Shown piece by piece: positions 8,286 through 16,800 of a DNA stretch of 20,310 nucleotides. The notes beneath the pieces are model-generated. The model ran no database searches. It was given only the letters and a program-made list of their open reading frames with translations, and was not told the DNA's origin. The position numbers were made by a program, and so were the translations under genes. Position 1 is the first letter of the stretch, and each line of letters starts with the position of its first letter. Source of the DNA: Bilabrum cf. latius (taxonomy: Eukaryota; Bigyra: Bicosoecida; Bigyra; Bicosoecida); NCBI GenBank assembly GCA_965178125.1, contig CBCXTV010000047.1, positions 1 to 20,310 of the forward strand. The letters run 5' to 3'.

Positions 8286-8342
8286 CCGGCCCAGAAGCTC
8301 GCCGATTTGGGGGCCCATTTTTGACCGATGTTGGCTGATTTG
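8286..8342 (+). repeat. Direct copy of 7751-7807 next to the fold-back element
   Basis: Immediately after the inverted terminus comes a direct-orientation copy of the sequence that follows the left terminus (GCCGGCCCA, GCCGATTTGGGGGCC, GACCGATGTTGGCTGATTT). It has roughly nine differences over 57 bp. This looks like the start of a second, truncated family member abutting the first. Confidence 0.6.
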
Positions 8343-8377
8343 GTTGCATTGGGGCGGTCCGTCAAATACTGGGATCG

Positions 8378-8690
8378 AGGACATCCTGGAAAGTGCCAAA
8401 AAATGCCGGAAAATACTCGCGAGGGCTTCCCGAGAACAGGCTCCCCAGACCCTCCCAAGACCCCTCGAAAAAACAAACGCCCCAAAGCCTCAACCCCCCC
8501 CTTGCGGAGCAGTTTTGGAGGGTTTGGTTGGGTGCCGGCGGGGGGGCAGCTCCGGACCCCCTCTAACAGGGGGTCGTGGGGATTTCCGAGGAAGTCCCGG
8601 GGGGGTCCCCCTCTTACCGCCCTCGGCCAAAATCGCCCAGAATTGGCCAACATCGCCCAGAATTGGCCATGTTTGTCGGGTAGCACGCGA
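8378..8690. repeat. Half copy of the palindrome I family
   Basis: The series TGCCAAAAAATGCCGGAAAA, GGGCTTCCCG, CCTCAA and GCGGAGCAGTTTTGGAGG follows the same order as the left arm of palindrome I (4480-4650), with substitutions and without a right arm. Open frames across it are not supported as genes. Confidence 0.45.
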
Positions 8691-8977
8691 GAGCACAGTA
8701 AGACAGTGTGCATGACCATGCGGGGTGGGGAGATCTTTAAGGTGTACAGATACATTGTGTGTCTCCGAAGCCTTGTTGCTTACACGGACACAGGAGCGCC
8801 TCGAGGCCCAAACGCTGCGCGTTCGCTCACTCACCCGTTACCCCAGTTGGTCACTCACCAATATTCCGGTGCCCGGGATTCCTTGGGCCCAGGGCCGGAC
8901 CATATCGGCGGGATTCTCGCCCCGCATTTTTGGAGGATTTGCGAGAAGCAGCTTATCAGCCGTAAGCTCAGACGACT
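8691..8977 (+). other. Leader region of the retroelement; no LTR recognised
   Basis: This stretch has no supported gene. If the retroelement has a 5' LTR, primer-binding site and leader, they should lie here, but I found no block shared with 19603-19860 and no clear complement to a tRNA 3' end. A GCGGG/CCCGC hairpin can form near 8910-8927. Confidence 0.4.
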
Positions 8978-10060
8978 ATGTCGTCCGACGCTTCGAGCGC
9001 TGCTCACAGCACAGACTTTGAGCTTACGGAGACCACAGAGGCACCGGCTATAACCCGTGAGGGCTCCGGTACGGATGAGCAACCGGAGACCGAGAACAGT
9101 CCCGAAACGGAGACGACGAGCGGGACAAGCCAAAGTCTCCAGAACTCCCACCGGGCCAACTCCAGGCGCCGGAGCAGGGAGGCGGGACGAGGAGCAGGGA
9201 AAGGAGGGGGTAAGGCGGGGGGGCGCAGGCCGAGGTCTTCGTCACAGGACCTGCGCTATCCCGGAGCGCGCGCCGCACCACGCGCTCGCGCCCCCGCGAC
9301 GGCGACGGTGACTGCAGCAGTGATCTCGTCACCCCCTTCCCTGAATCCCTTCGGGTACCTGGGTGAGCCGGCCGTGCTGGGAGGGGTCGGGGCAGACAGC
9401 GGTTCGTCCGCAGTGAGCTCCTTCCCCGACCGGCGCGTGTCGGCGACCCCGGGGGGCCCGGTGCCCATTCTTTCCGAGACCGAAATTATTCAGGGCCATG
9501 CGCAGGAAATTACCCCGATTCCGAGTCCAACGGGACAAGATGTCCCGGCTCTTGCCGATATCGAGCACTTCTCTTTGGAGGAGGAGCTCGAGAGGGTCAT
9601 GCACGACACGACCCAGAAGTTGATCGGCGAGCAGCGTGCTCGCGCAGCGTGCTCGCGCGAGGTCCCAACGGAACTCCGCCCCGGGGCAGACAGCGGTTCG
9701 TCCGCAGTGCGCTCCGGTGGCGGGGTTTCCGGCGGGACCGCACGTGTGCGTGTGCACGGTGACGTCGACGGCAGTGATGGGTTCATTCCCGACCCGATTC
9801 CCGACCCGACCCGGTCCCTGAACCCACGGGCAGACAGCGGTTCGTCCGCAGTGCGCTCGTTGGGGGAAGGGCCGGCGACGGCCGGGAATGGCAAGGGAGG
9901 ACCCGGTGCTCATGAAGGAAAGGGGTACGCGCAAATTCCCCCGCGCCCGCACACGCCCGCCGCGAAGAGTATGGCCGGGGCGATGGAAAGGGCCGAATTG
10001 GGGGGTTTCCGCAGGTTCAGCGTCGCCCTGAAATCTTCGGCCCCGCGGATTCGGACGTAA
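8978..10060 (+). CDS. Retroelement ORF1, unknown protein ahead of Gag
   Basis: This 360-residue protein begins MSSDASSAAHS. It is mostly low complexity: acidic/Ser/Thr-rich for the first 60 residues, then Arg/Gly-rich and Ala/Pro-rich, with one better-ordered stretch (HFSLEEELERVMHDTTQKL, near residues 197-215) that could form a helix. Three copies of a 16-nt motif encode DSGSSAV at about residues 139, 237 and 285. No known domain is recognised; a capsid-accessory or nucleic-acid-binding role would be a guess. A 13-bp tandem duplication lies at 9631-9656. The stop TAA overlaps the gag start as TAATG. Alternatively ORF1 may be the N-terminus of one Gag split by a frameshift; Gag opening with its own MSSD argues for a genuine start. 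Confidence 0.65.
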   Translation: MSSDASSAAHSTDFELTETTEAPAITREGSGTDEQPETENSPETETTSGTSQSLQNSHRANSRRRSREAGRGAGKGGGKAGGRRPRSSSQDLRYPGARAAPRARAPATATVTAAVISSPPSLNPFGYLGEPAVLGGVGADSGSSAVSSFPDRRVSATPGGPVPILSETEIIQGHAQEITPIPSPTGQDVPALADIEHFSLEEELERVMHDTTQKLIGEQRARAACSREVPTELRPGADSGSSAVRSGGGVSGGTARVRVHGDVDGSDGFIPDPIPDPTRSLNPRADSGSSAVRSLGEGPATAGNGKGGPGAHEGKGYAQIPPRPHTPAAKSMAGAMERAELGGFRRFSVALKSSAPRIRT

Positions 10061-10062
10061 TG
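10058..10062 (+). promoter_or_regulatory. TAATG stop/start overlap between ORF1 and gag
   Basis: TAA at 10058-10060 ends ORF1 and ATG at 10060-10062 begins Gag. Stop/start overlaps of this kind are used for termination-reinitiation in some viruses and retroelements. Here it would couple Gag output to ORF1 translation, but that is inference from the overlap alone. Confidence 0.55.
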
Positions 10063-13000
10063 TCTTCGGATGATCGCATCAACTATCCGGGATTCCCGAA
10101 GGGCGCGAATTGGAGCGCCATGGTCGCCGAAAGAGGCGATACTCCGGGGGTTTCGGACGATTCGACTGTCCCAGAATTTTTGGGCACTTCCGATCCGCTT
10201 GATCGTCAGCATGTCGCTCGGAGTCAGGGAGTTGAGTCAGGGGTCGAGGGTGAGCAGGTCGGGCGTGGCAGCGGTTCGTCCGCAGCGATGCATCGGTCCT
10301 TGTCTCGCTCTCGCAAGGGAATCGGAAAGGTTTTCGTCCCTGTCTTACCTCTGACAAATCATTCCGGGAGTCGGCGGCCCAGTCCGGCTCCCTCCCATGA
10401 CTCCGCGATGAATGGCGCCCATGTCGACACAGGGTCCGCGAGTGTGATCGACGGAATCCCTAAACGAACTAGGGTAGGCTCGGAAGCGTCGGGCCCCGGA
10501 GACGACGATATGCCGTCGGTGCCTGGGGACCGGTTCGAGCCCATGTTTGGGCTGCCGGGGCGTGCTGGGAATACGCTTCCCTGGAATGGGGAGCGCCAGT
10601 GGCTGGAGATGCAGGAACAGGTCTCGAAGATGGCGCATGAGATAGAAGAATTGAAGACCATGTGTCGATCGGCTCAACAGGAGTCGGCCGCCCGTGGTGA
10701 CTTGGTAGCTTCTCTGCGCCAGGAAGGATTGGAGTTGAAGGAGGAGGTAAGGAGTCAGGAATTTAGGGTGGAACAAGCGAGGCTTACGCATGTGAGCGAG
10801 GCCAACGAGGCGCGCACCCTCTACCTCCGAGCGGCGGATGAGGCCTCGGAACGACTCCGGAGCGTGGAAGCCCGGGAGAGCTCCCGCGTCGGAATGATCG
10901 AGTCCGAGGCGGCCGTCCGGTTGGAGGCGGTTGAGGAAGAGGTTAAGAAGTACTTCACCGTGTTCAGTGAGGAGGAATTGGAGGCCCGAAACGCGTCGCT
11001 CCAGCTCCGCACCGATTTGGTCAATGCGGAGGCGACGCGGGATCGCTATGAGCGAGTCGTCCGTGAGACGACCCGCAGCGCCCGCGCCATGGCGGTCCGA
11101 TTTGCCGAACTGCAATTCCAGACGAACGCGACATCATCGGCTGGGCATGGGCCTCGCGAGGAGGAGGAGCGGCGGAAGTTGGAACGGCGCCTCGCCGAAG
11201 TCTCTGGGACGCTGGAGTCTGAGGTCGAGGCGGCAAGGAGGCACGACCATGAGGCCTCATCGCTGCGACGCCGTCTGACGGAAGCCCAGCAAGCCCTTCT
11301 CGTGGCTCAGGATCGCGCGACGGAGAGTGATGCCCGAAGGGCCGAGTGCGTGCCCGAAAGAATGGGAAACGCTTCGGCTCAGCGGGAGAACTCGATGCTT
11401 CGACATGAAATTGATGAGATGAAGCACGAGGTCGAGCATTATCGGGTGGGTTGTAACGCCCATTGGCAACGACGCCAATCACTGCTCGAGGGCGTCGAGG
11501 CTGCGTATGAGCAGCGGATCAAGACGCTCGAGATCTCCGAGAAGCGCGAAAGGGAGAAGGTGGCCACCGTGGAGGCCCAGGCCGAACGCTCCCTCGGTTC
11601 CGGGGGTAGCGGTCAGATCAATGCGATCGAACAAACTCGTGCGTTCATGCTGGAAGCGAAGTTGAAGGAGGTGACGACTAAGTTGTTGAAGGCCGACCAA
11701 GATAACGAACGATTGAAGGTGGAGTACGCCAAGGTCTGCGACGACCTGAAGGTTTCCACGCGGAAGCTGAAGGACTCGTCGTTGGAGTTACGGTCAGGAC
11801 CTCCTATGTTGCCCACGTTACAGACGGCCACGACGACACTGCCGATCCCGGCCGTGACATCTGCACCTGTGGCGAAGTTCAGTATCGCCACCCCGCAAAA
11901 CGATCGGAGTTTGCGGGATGGGTTGCGGCAGGAAGCTGGCGGCAGTTCGGGGCCGACGTCCTTTGTCTTCGGGCATCAGGACCCTCAGCCTCCTCCCCAG
12001 CCATCGGGAAGCGCTGGTCCTGGCAACGGCGACAGTTCGTCTGCTGATGCCGGGTTTCCGGTCGCCTACGACCGAGGGGGTGCACAGGGCCCTCCCGGGG
12101 GCGATCCCGATGGAGGCGGAGGAGGAGGGGGCGATGACCCGAACGAGGACGAGAGTGACACGTACGTGGACGAGGATGGTGAGGTCTGGACTCGCGTTCG
12201 CCGGCGCCGGAACCGTCGGAACGGAGGAGGCGAACCCCCGGGGGACGATCCTCCGGGCGACGGTGGAGACGGGGGAAACCCGGACGGGGATCCGCCGCCG
12301 AGGCGCGAGGATACGGGACGGGAGCGGCGAAGGAGAAGCCACAGCCGTTCGTCTCGGAGTCCCAACCGGCTTAAGGAGCAGAACAAGGTGGAGTTGCCCG
12401 GATTCCCGCAGGTTGTCACGCTCAGCAAGTATAAGGCCGATCTCCTTGACGCGGTTCTGAATTGCGCCCAGGACAAGTCTCTTGGCGTCGTGCTGCCGTG
12501 GATCATGAAGGTTGGTGAGAAGGGCGTGAAGTTCGAGGACCTGCAGGAGCCCGGTGCTACCTTCCAAACGCTCGACCGAAAGCTGGCCATTTCGCTGTCT
12601 AAGACTCTTCCTCAGGAGTTTGGCCGCATGGTCGAGGTCAAGCGTCAGAGGGCGCTGCGGGAGCATAAGCTGCTGGCGGGGCGGCAGATCCTGTGGGAGA
12701 TCTACCGGCATTTGGCGACCTCCGCCAACCAAGAGAACCTCTACAGCGCTTCCGACTTGATGTCCATCCGTTGGTTTGGCGACTCCCACAAGCAAGCATT
12801 CATGACTATGTGGGAGGACCGGATGTCGAAGACTAAGGGCAATGTCGCCGTGTGGGTCAAGGTCGAAGTCCTTGAGAAATGCGTCAAGGAATCGACGGAC
12901 CTTCGATTTCAGTGGATGCAGTATGAAGACAAGCATCGTGATGAGCGGAACGACGACAACGCCCTGGAGAGGTATGACCTCTTGATCGACATGATCCAGC

Positions 13001-13440
13001 GCCAAGTCATCAAGGAACGGAAGGAGGTCAATTTGGAAAAGATGCAGAGCGCTGACAAAAGGTTCAAGGAGCAGTTCATTAAGACTCCCGCGCCGAAGAA
13101 GGCCCCTGCCGCACCTGCCCCACATGGGAAGGGGAAGGATAAGGGAGGAGGGGGGAACGGAAAGGGACCTCCAAAGGGTCCTGGACCGGCTCCTCAGCAC
13201 CCAGCCCCTTCAAACCCTAACCCCTCTTCTGGGAAGCCCAAAGGGGGTAAGGGCAAGAAGGGCGACGGCAAGGGAAAAGGAAAGAAGGGACACTTCCGTA
13301 CGGAAGGTACGAAGCGGCTCTGCGTCAACTTCTTGTTCAACACGTGCCGGTGGGGAGGGCAATGCCCCTACCTGCGCGACCGGAAGATGTATGACACTCT
13401 TCCTGAAGAGAACAAGAAGGCGTGCATGATCAGCTGGTAG
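10060..13440 (+). CDS. gag: Gag polyprotein: coiled coil, capsid-like domain, CCCH-type finger
   Basis: This protein has 1126 residues. Residues 1-180 are disordered. Roughly 185-580 is predicted-looking coiled coil, with long runs of Glu/Arg/Leu heptads (for example REEEERRKLERRLAEVSG). About 640-770 is Gly/Asp/Pro/Arg-rich linker. About 778-1007 is helical and resembles the capsid part of copia Gag (LDRKLAISLSKTLPQEFG, QILWEIYRHL). A Lys/Gly-rich basic stretch follows, then CVNFLFNTCRWGGQCPYLR at 1088-1106. That is a C-x7-C-x5-C-x3-H finger in which the final His is Arg (codon CGC at 13375). Gag should form the particle and bind element RNA. The ATG overlaps the ORF1 stop. Ordinary copia Gags are a few hundred residues, so this one is unusually long. 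Confidence 0.8.
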   Translation: MSSDDRINYPGFPKGANWSAMVAERGDTPGVSDDSTVPEFLGTSDPLDRQHVARSQGVESGVEGEQVGRGSGSSAAMHRSLSRSRKGIGKVFVPVLPLTNHSGSRRPSPAPSHDSAMNGAHVDTGSASVIDGIPKRTRVGSEASGPGDDDMPSVPGDRFEPMFGLPGRAGNTLPWNGERQWLEMQEQVSKMAHEIEELKTMCRSAQQESAARGDLVASLRQEGLELKEEVRSQEFRVEQARLTHVSEANEARTLYLRAADEASERLRSVEARESSRVGMIESEAAVRLEAVEEEVKKYFTVFSEEELEARNASLQLRTDLVNAEATRDRYERVVRETTRSARAMAVRFAELQFQTNATSSAGHGPREEEERRKLERRLAEVSGTLESEVEAARRHDHEASSLRRRLTEAQQALLVAQDRATESDARRAECVPERMGNASAQRENSMLRHEIDEMKHEVEHYRVGCNAHWQRRQSLLEGVEAAYEQRIKTLEISEKREREKVATVEAQAERSLGSGGSGQINAIEQTRAFMLEAKLKEVTTKLLKADQDNERLKVEYAKVCDDLKVSTRKLKDSSLELRSGPPMLPTLQTATTTLPIPAVTSAPVAKFSIATPQNDRSLRDGLRQEAGGSSGPTSFVFGHQDPQPPPQPSGSAGPGNGDSSSADAGFPVAYDRGGAQGPPGGDPDGGGGGGGDDPNEDESDTYVDEDGEVWTRVRRRRNRRNGGGEPPGDDPPGDGGDGGNPDGDPPPRREDTGRERRRRSHSRSSRSPNRLKEQNKVELPGFPQVVTLSKYKADLLDAVLNCAQDKSLGVVLPWIMKVGEKGVKFEDLQEPGATFQTLDRKLAISLSKTLPQEFGRMVEVKRQRALREHKLLAGRQILWEIYRHLATSANQENLYSASDLMSIRWFGDSHKQAFMTMWEDRMSKTKGNVAVWVKVEVLEKCVKESTDLRFQWMQYEDKHRDERNDDNALERYDLLIDMIQRQVIKERKEVNLEKMQSADKRFKEQFIKTPAPKKAPAAPAPHGKGKDKGGGGNGKGPPKGPGPAPQHPAPSNPNPSSGKPKGGKGKKGDGKGKGKKGHFRTEGTKRLCVNFLFNTCRWGGQCPYLRDRKMYDTLPEENKKACMISW

Positions 13441-13860
13441 CGTCGCGTTCGCAGTCGCCAGCGCCGAGCCAGGCAAACAGCCGGGCCAGTTCTCCTGCCA
13501 CTCCGGGGAAGGGCAAAGGCAAAGCCGGCCCAAAGAGGAGGGGCAAGAAGAAGGCCGGAAACAGCCGCTCGACGTCCCCCGCTCCTAACACCCCTCGGGC
13601 CAAGACGGGGGGTCCCAGTTCTTGACGGTTTACCGCGCCCGCGGTTCAGGTCGGATCGGGCGAGCAGCGGTTCGTCCGCAGCGTGCTCGATCCGCTGGGG
13701 CGGGCGCCTGGGGGACGCCTTAGTTCCCCGGCCATTAGGACCCAGAGGGGAAGGTCTCCCTCCCCGCTGCGTAAGGCGGGTCGGCCCTATGACCCCGTTG
13801 AGGATGTGGAGAGCGGGATGGCGACTATCCTTGGGGGTAACGGGGGGGAGGGGGGAGTCT
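13422..13860 (+). CDS. Out-of-frame Gag tail / Gag-Pol junction
   Basis: Just past the gag stop the better coding signal is in frame 0, not in the frame of gag or pol. It gives a Ser/Pro/Lys-rich tail (SPATPGKGKGKAGPKRRGKK) to a TGA at 13623, then RGRSPSPLRKAGRPYDPVED-type sequence to a G-rich run near 13838-13856, after which pol continues in frame 1. In 13441-13622 third-position GC is visibly higher in frame 0 (about 74% by hand count) than in frame 1 (about 54%). Frame 1 is nevertheless open from 13441 to 18069. Either two small indels or a recoding event connects gag to pol; I cannot decide which. Confidence 0.4.
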
Positions 13861-16800
13861 CGGTCTGGGTCGGGCAGCGGTTCGTCCGCAGCGAGATCCG
13901 GGTCGGGCTCGCCCGCCCGTCGGCCCAGTGTGGGTCGATCTCCCTCGAGGAGTCGCCGTACGCGATTGGATTTCGGGTATATTGAAGTGTTGTACCATGA
14001 AATGCCCGGCGAAGTCGCGAATAAGGAAGAGCAGACCGGATTGCGGAGTTCGGCACGAGCCCGAAGGAAGACGATTCCGTGGCGCGGGTTTCCTACCTCG
14101 CTGGAGGAGCACTTCTCTTCCCTCCTACAGGAAGCCCTCGCCAGGGTTGAGGCCCATGCTATGGCCCTAGAGGTGGGACGCAGTGGGGCGTGCGCCGTAG
14201 ATCTTCCAGCGGGGCCGTACACCGCGGTCTGGGACAATCAGGGAGGAGTTTACCTTGTGTATTACGCATCCGGATCGGTCATCCCGAAGGGCGAACCCAA
14301 GTACGTGAGCCGACAGGATGGCCTACAGTTGCTTCGGGAGCGCTGGAGCGCCTTCCTTCACGTCGGGGAGGTGCCCGGACCCACCGAGAGGGTCGAGAGC
14401 GGCTCAACATTGGGGTGGTTTGGAGCCGAGCGGTGGGACAGTGGAAGACCGAGTGTTCCGGGTGTGGTGTCCGAAGGCAGCGATCCGGGGGAGGCTCAAG
14501 TGAGTCGCTGGCTTGTCGACTCGGGGTGTGGATCCGACTTGGTCGACGCAAAGAGCGTTGCGCATTTGGGTGCCCAGGTCGAAGAGCTCACCGAGAAGCC
14601 AAGGTTGCTGACGGCGAATGGGATCACGGAAGTGTCCCATGACATCCCCTTGTGGATTGGTCCCATGGGGGTGGTTCGAAGGCCGTTGGTGATGAACAAT
14701 TCCCCGGATGTGCTGTCCATGGGCAAGATTTGTGTTGAGGAGGGGTATGACCTGCATTGGCCGGGCGGAAGCCTTCGGCCATATTTCGTCCTTCCGGGAG
14801 GCGAGAAGCGTATTTACATGACGGTGGAAGGAAACATCCCGTTCATGGACGCTTCCGCCGTCCCCGTCGACGTCCGCCACGAAGTCGAGGGTCGTGTGGA
14901 GCATGACGCGGCCCCGGCATTGTCTCCGGGCGGCGGCGATGAGTCGGCCGACGATGGAGGTGTTGGGCACCGGCCAGTCGAGCTGGAAGGGGAAGGGCAT
15001 ATGGAGGTCGCTCCCCCTCACGAGGTAGTGCCTAGTGATGATCCCGACGACATTGTGCTGGGTCCCGAGGATGATGGTCGGAGAGACCTGAGGAAGGAGG
15101 CCAAGAGTGTGGAGCATTTGCTCTTTCACTGGCCTAAGAACCCGCATTGTCGCGTGTGTCGGGAGGCGCTGGCGCTCAGGAAGCAGAATCGACGGAGAAA
15201 GGATGTCCCGGATCGATACCGGGAGTTTGGCGATATGATCACCATGGATCATGTCGTCCAGAAGGACCTATCACAACGAGGTCTTGAAGGGGTGCGCGAC
15301 TTGTTGGTCGTCTACGACTTGGGCACGGGGTGGCTTGGTGCATATCCCGTGCAGTCTAAGGCGGCCGATCGCGTTGTTCGATCTCTGTCTCGCTTCTTGG
15401 GGAACCAGAAGGCAAAGAACTTCCATTCGGACCGTGCCCCGGAGTTGTTGGCGGCCGTGAAGACGCTTCCCGGTTCCCCTCCGGAGACCCACAGGGCGAG
15501 TGTCCCGGGCGTTCATCAGACCAACTCCATCGCCGAGACAAGGGTCAAGCAGGTCATTCATGGCACTCGCACTAGCTTGTTGGGTGCGGGCTTGCCCACT
15601 TGCTGGTGGCCCTACGCGGCGAAGTGTTACGCTTTTCAGCACAACTGGGCGGAGTTCGGGGGAGTCGCCCCGGCCACCGCCAGGGGGCTTGGTCAGTGGA
15701 AGGGGCAATTAGTTCCCTTCGGAGCGCTCGTGAGCGCCATGCCGAGTGCGATCCACAAGGATCGCGTCCGAAAGTTTGAGGCGCCCATGCAGCCGGCCGT
15801 CTTCCTCGGCTATGTCGTGCAGGACGGCGGAAAATGGTCTGGAGAATACCTTTGGGCGTTCCTCGACGACTTTGCGGACAAGTCGTTTTATCGACGCGCT
15901 CGGTGGTCCGAGTGTGGGGTCACGATTCACTCCGGACGCGAAATGAGGTTCGAAGGCGACAGGCCCGTAGAGTTCCCGTGCCGTGAGAAATTCCTCAGGG
16001 ATAATGAAACCCTCGAGGGGATCGAGCGGTGCCTTGAACGGGAGCGCGAGGCCGAGGCCCTCGAAGATGCTCGACCGGAGATCGGCGATGTCGGAGAGTC
16101 CCAAGGTGGGGACGGGTCATCGGTGAGAGCTCTCCCTCCTGGTCAGGAGGATCAGGGCGCCGGTGATGAAATCCCAATGGGGCCTGATGACGTCGATGAA
16201 GAAGAACCCTTCCCGGAGGATGTCGAGGAGGAGCTCCATCGATTGGAACGGGAAGTCGAAGATGAACGGTTCACGTTGGAGTTTATACCGACGGGGCGCA
16301 GTGCGCGGGGGGCGCACACCGACCAGTTCGGGAACGAGATTCAGAAGACTCAGCGCCCGCCATATTTCTCCCCCGAGGAGTGGACTCCGATGGATTCGGC
16401 CAAGCGTAGGAAGTTCGTTGAGAAGTCTCGGTTGGAGATGGAAGACTATCGGGCGAAGCAGGAGAGAATAACCGCGTTGCAGGCGATCATCGACGGCTAT
16501 TATGCCCGTCTCCGTCGCCGGATCCAAGGCGGTGGTCCGCCTCAAATTCCTGTTGATCCGGCGGCTGTGGGATCGCTTCCGGGTGACAAGGGACAGTTTG
16601 GGACAGGCAGCGGTTCATCCGCAGCGCGTTCCGAGCAGAGTCTCCTATGTCCGGGGCGGCCGGGGACAGGCAGCGGTTCGTCCGCAGCGGGTTCCCGACA
16701 GGCTCCGGCAGCGGAGGCACCCTTTTCCCCGCCATCGTGTGATATTGCGATGCCCGTTTTCTCCTCTGATGGATTCCCGCATCGGGATAAGATTGCCCAC

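Noticed and set aside
7682-8399. Long open frames on both strands (up to about 240 codons) in 5.5-8.4 kb.
   Set aside because: They arise from GGCCGA/TTTGG repeats that lack stop codons in several frames; the peptides are repetitive and occur on both strands.
12028-12360. Two further look-alikes of the 16-nt motif near 12030 and 12341.
   Set aside because: They have several mismatches and broken stems, so they were not counted among the nine copies.
11818-13200. 460-codon antisense frame opposite gag.
   Set aside because: Shadow of GC-rich gag codons; no motifs, while the sense strand has a clear capsid and finger.
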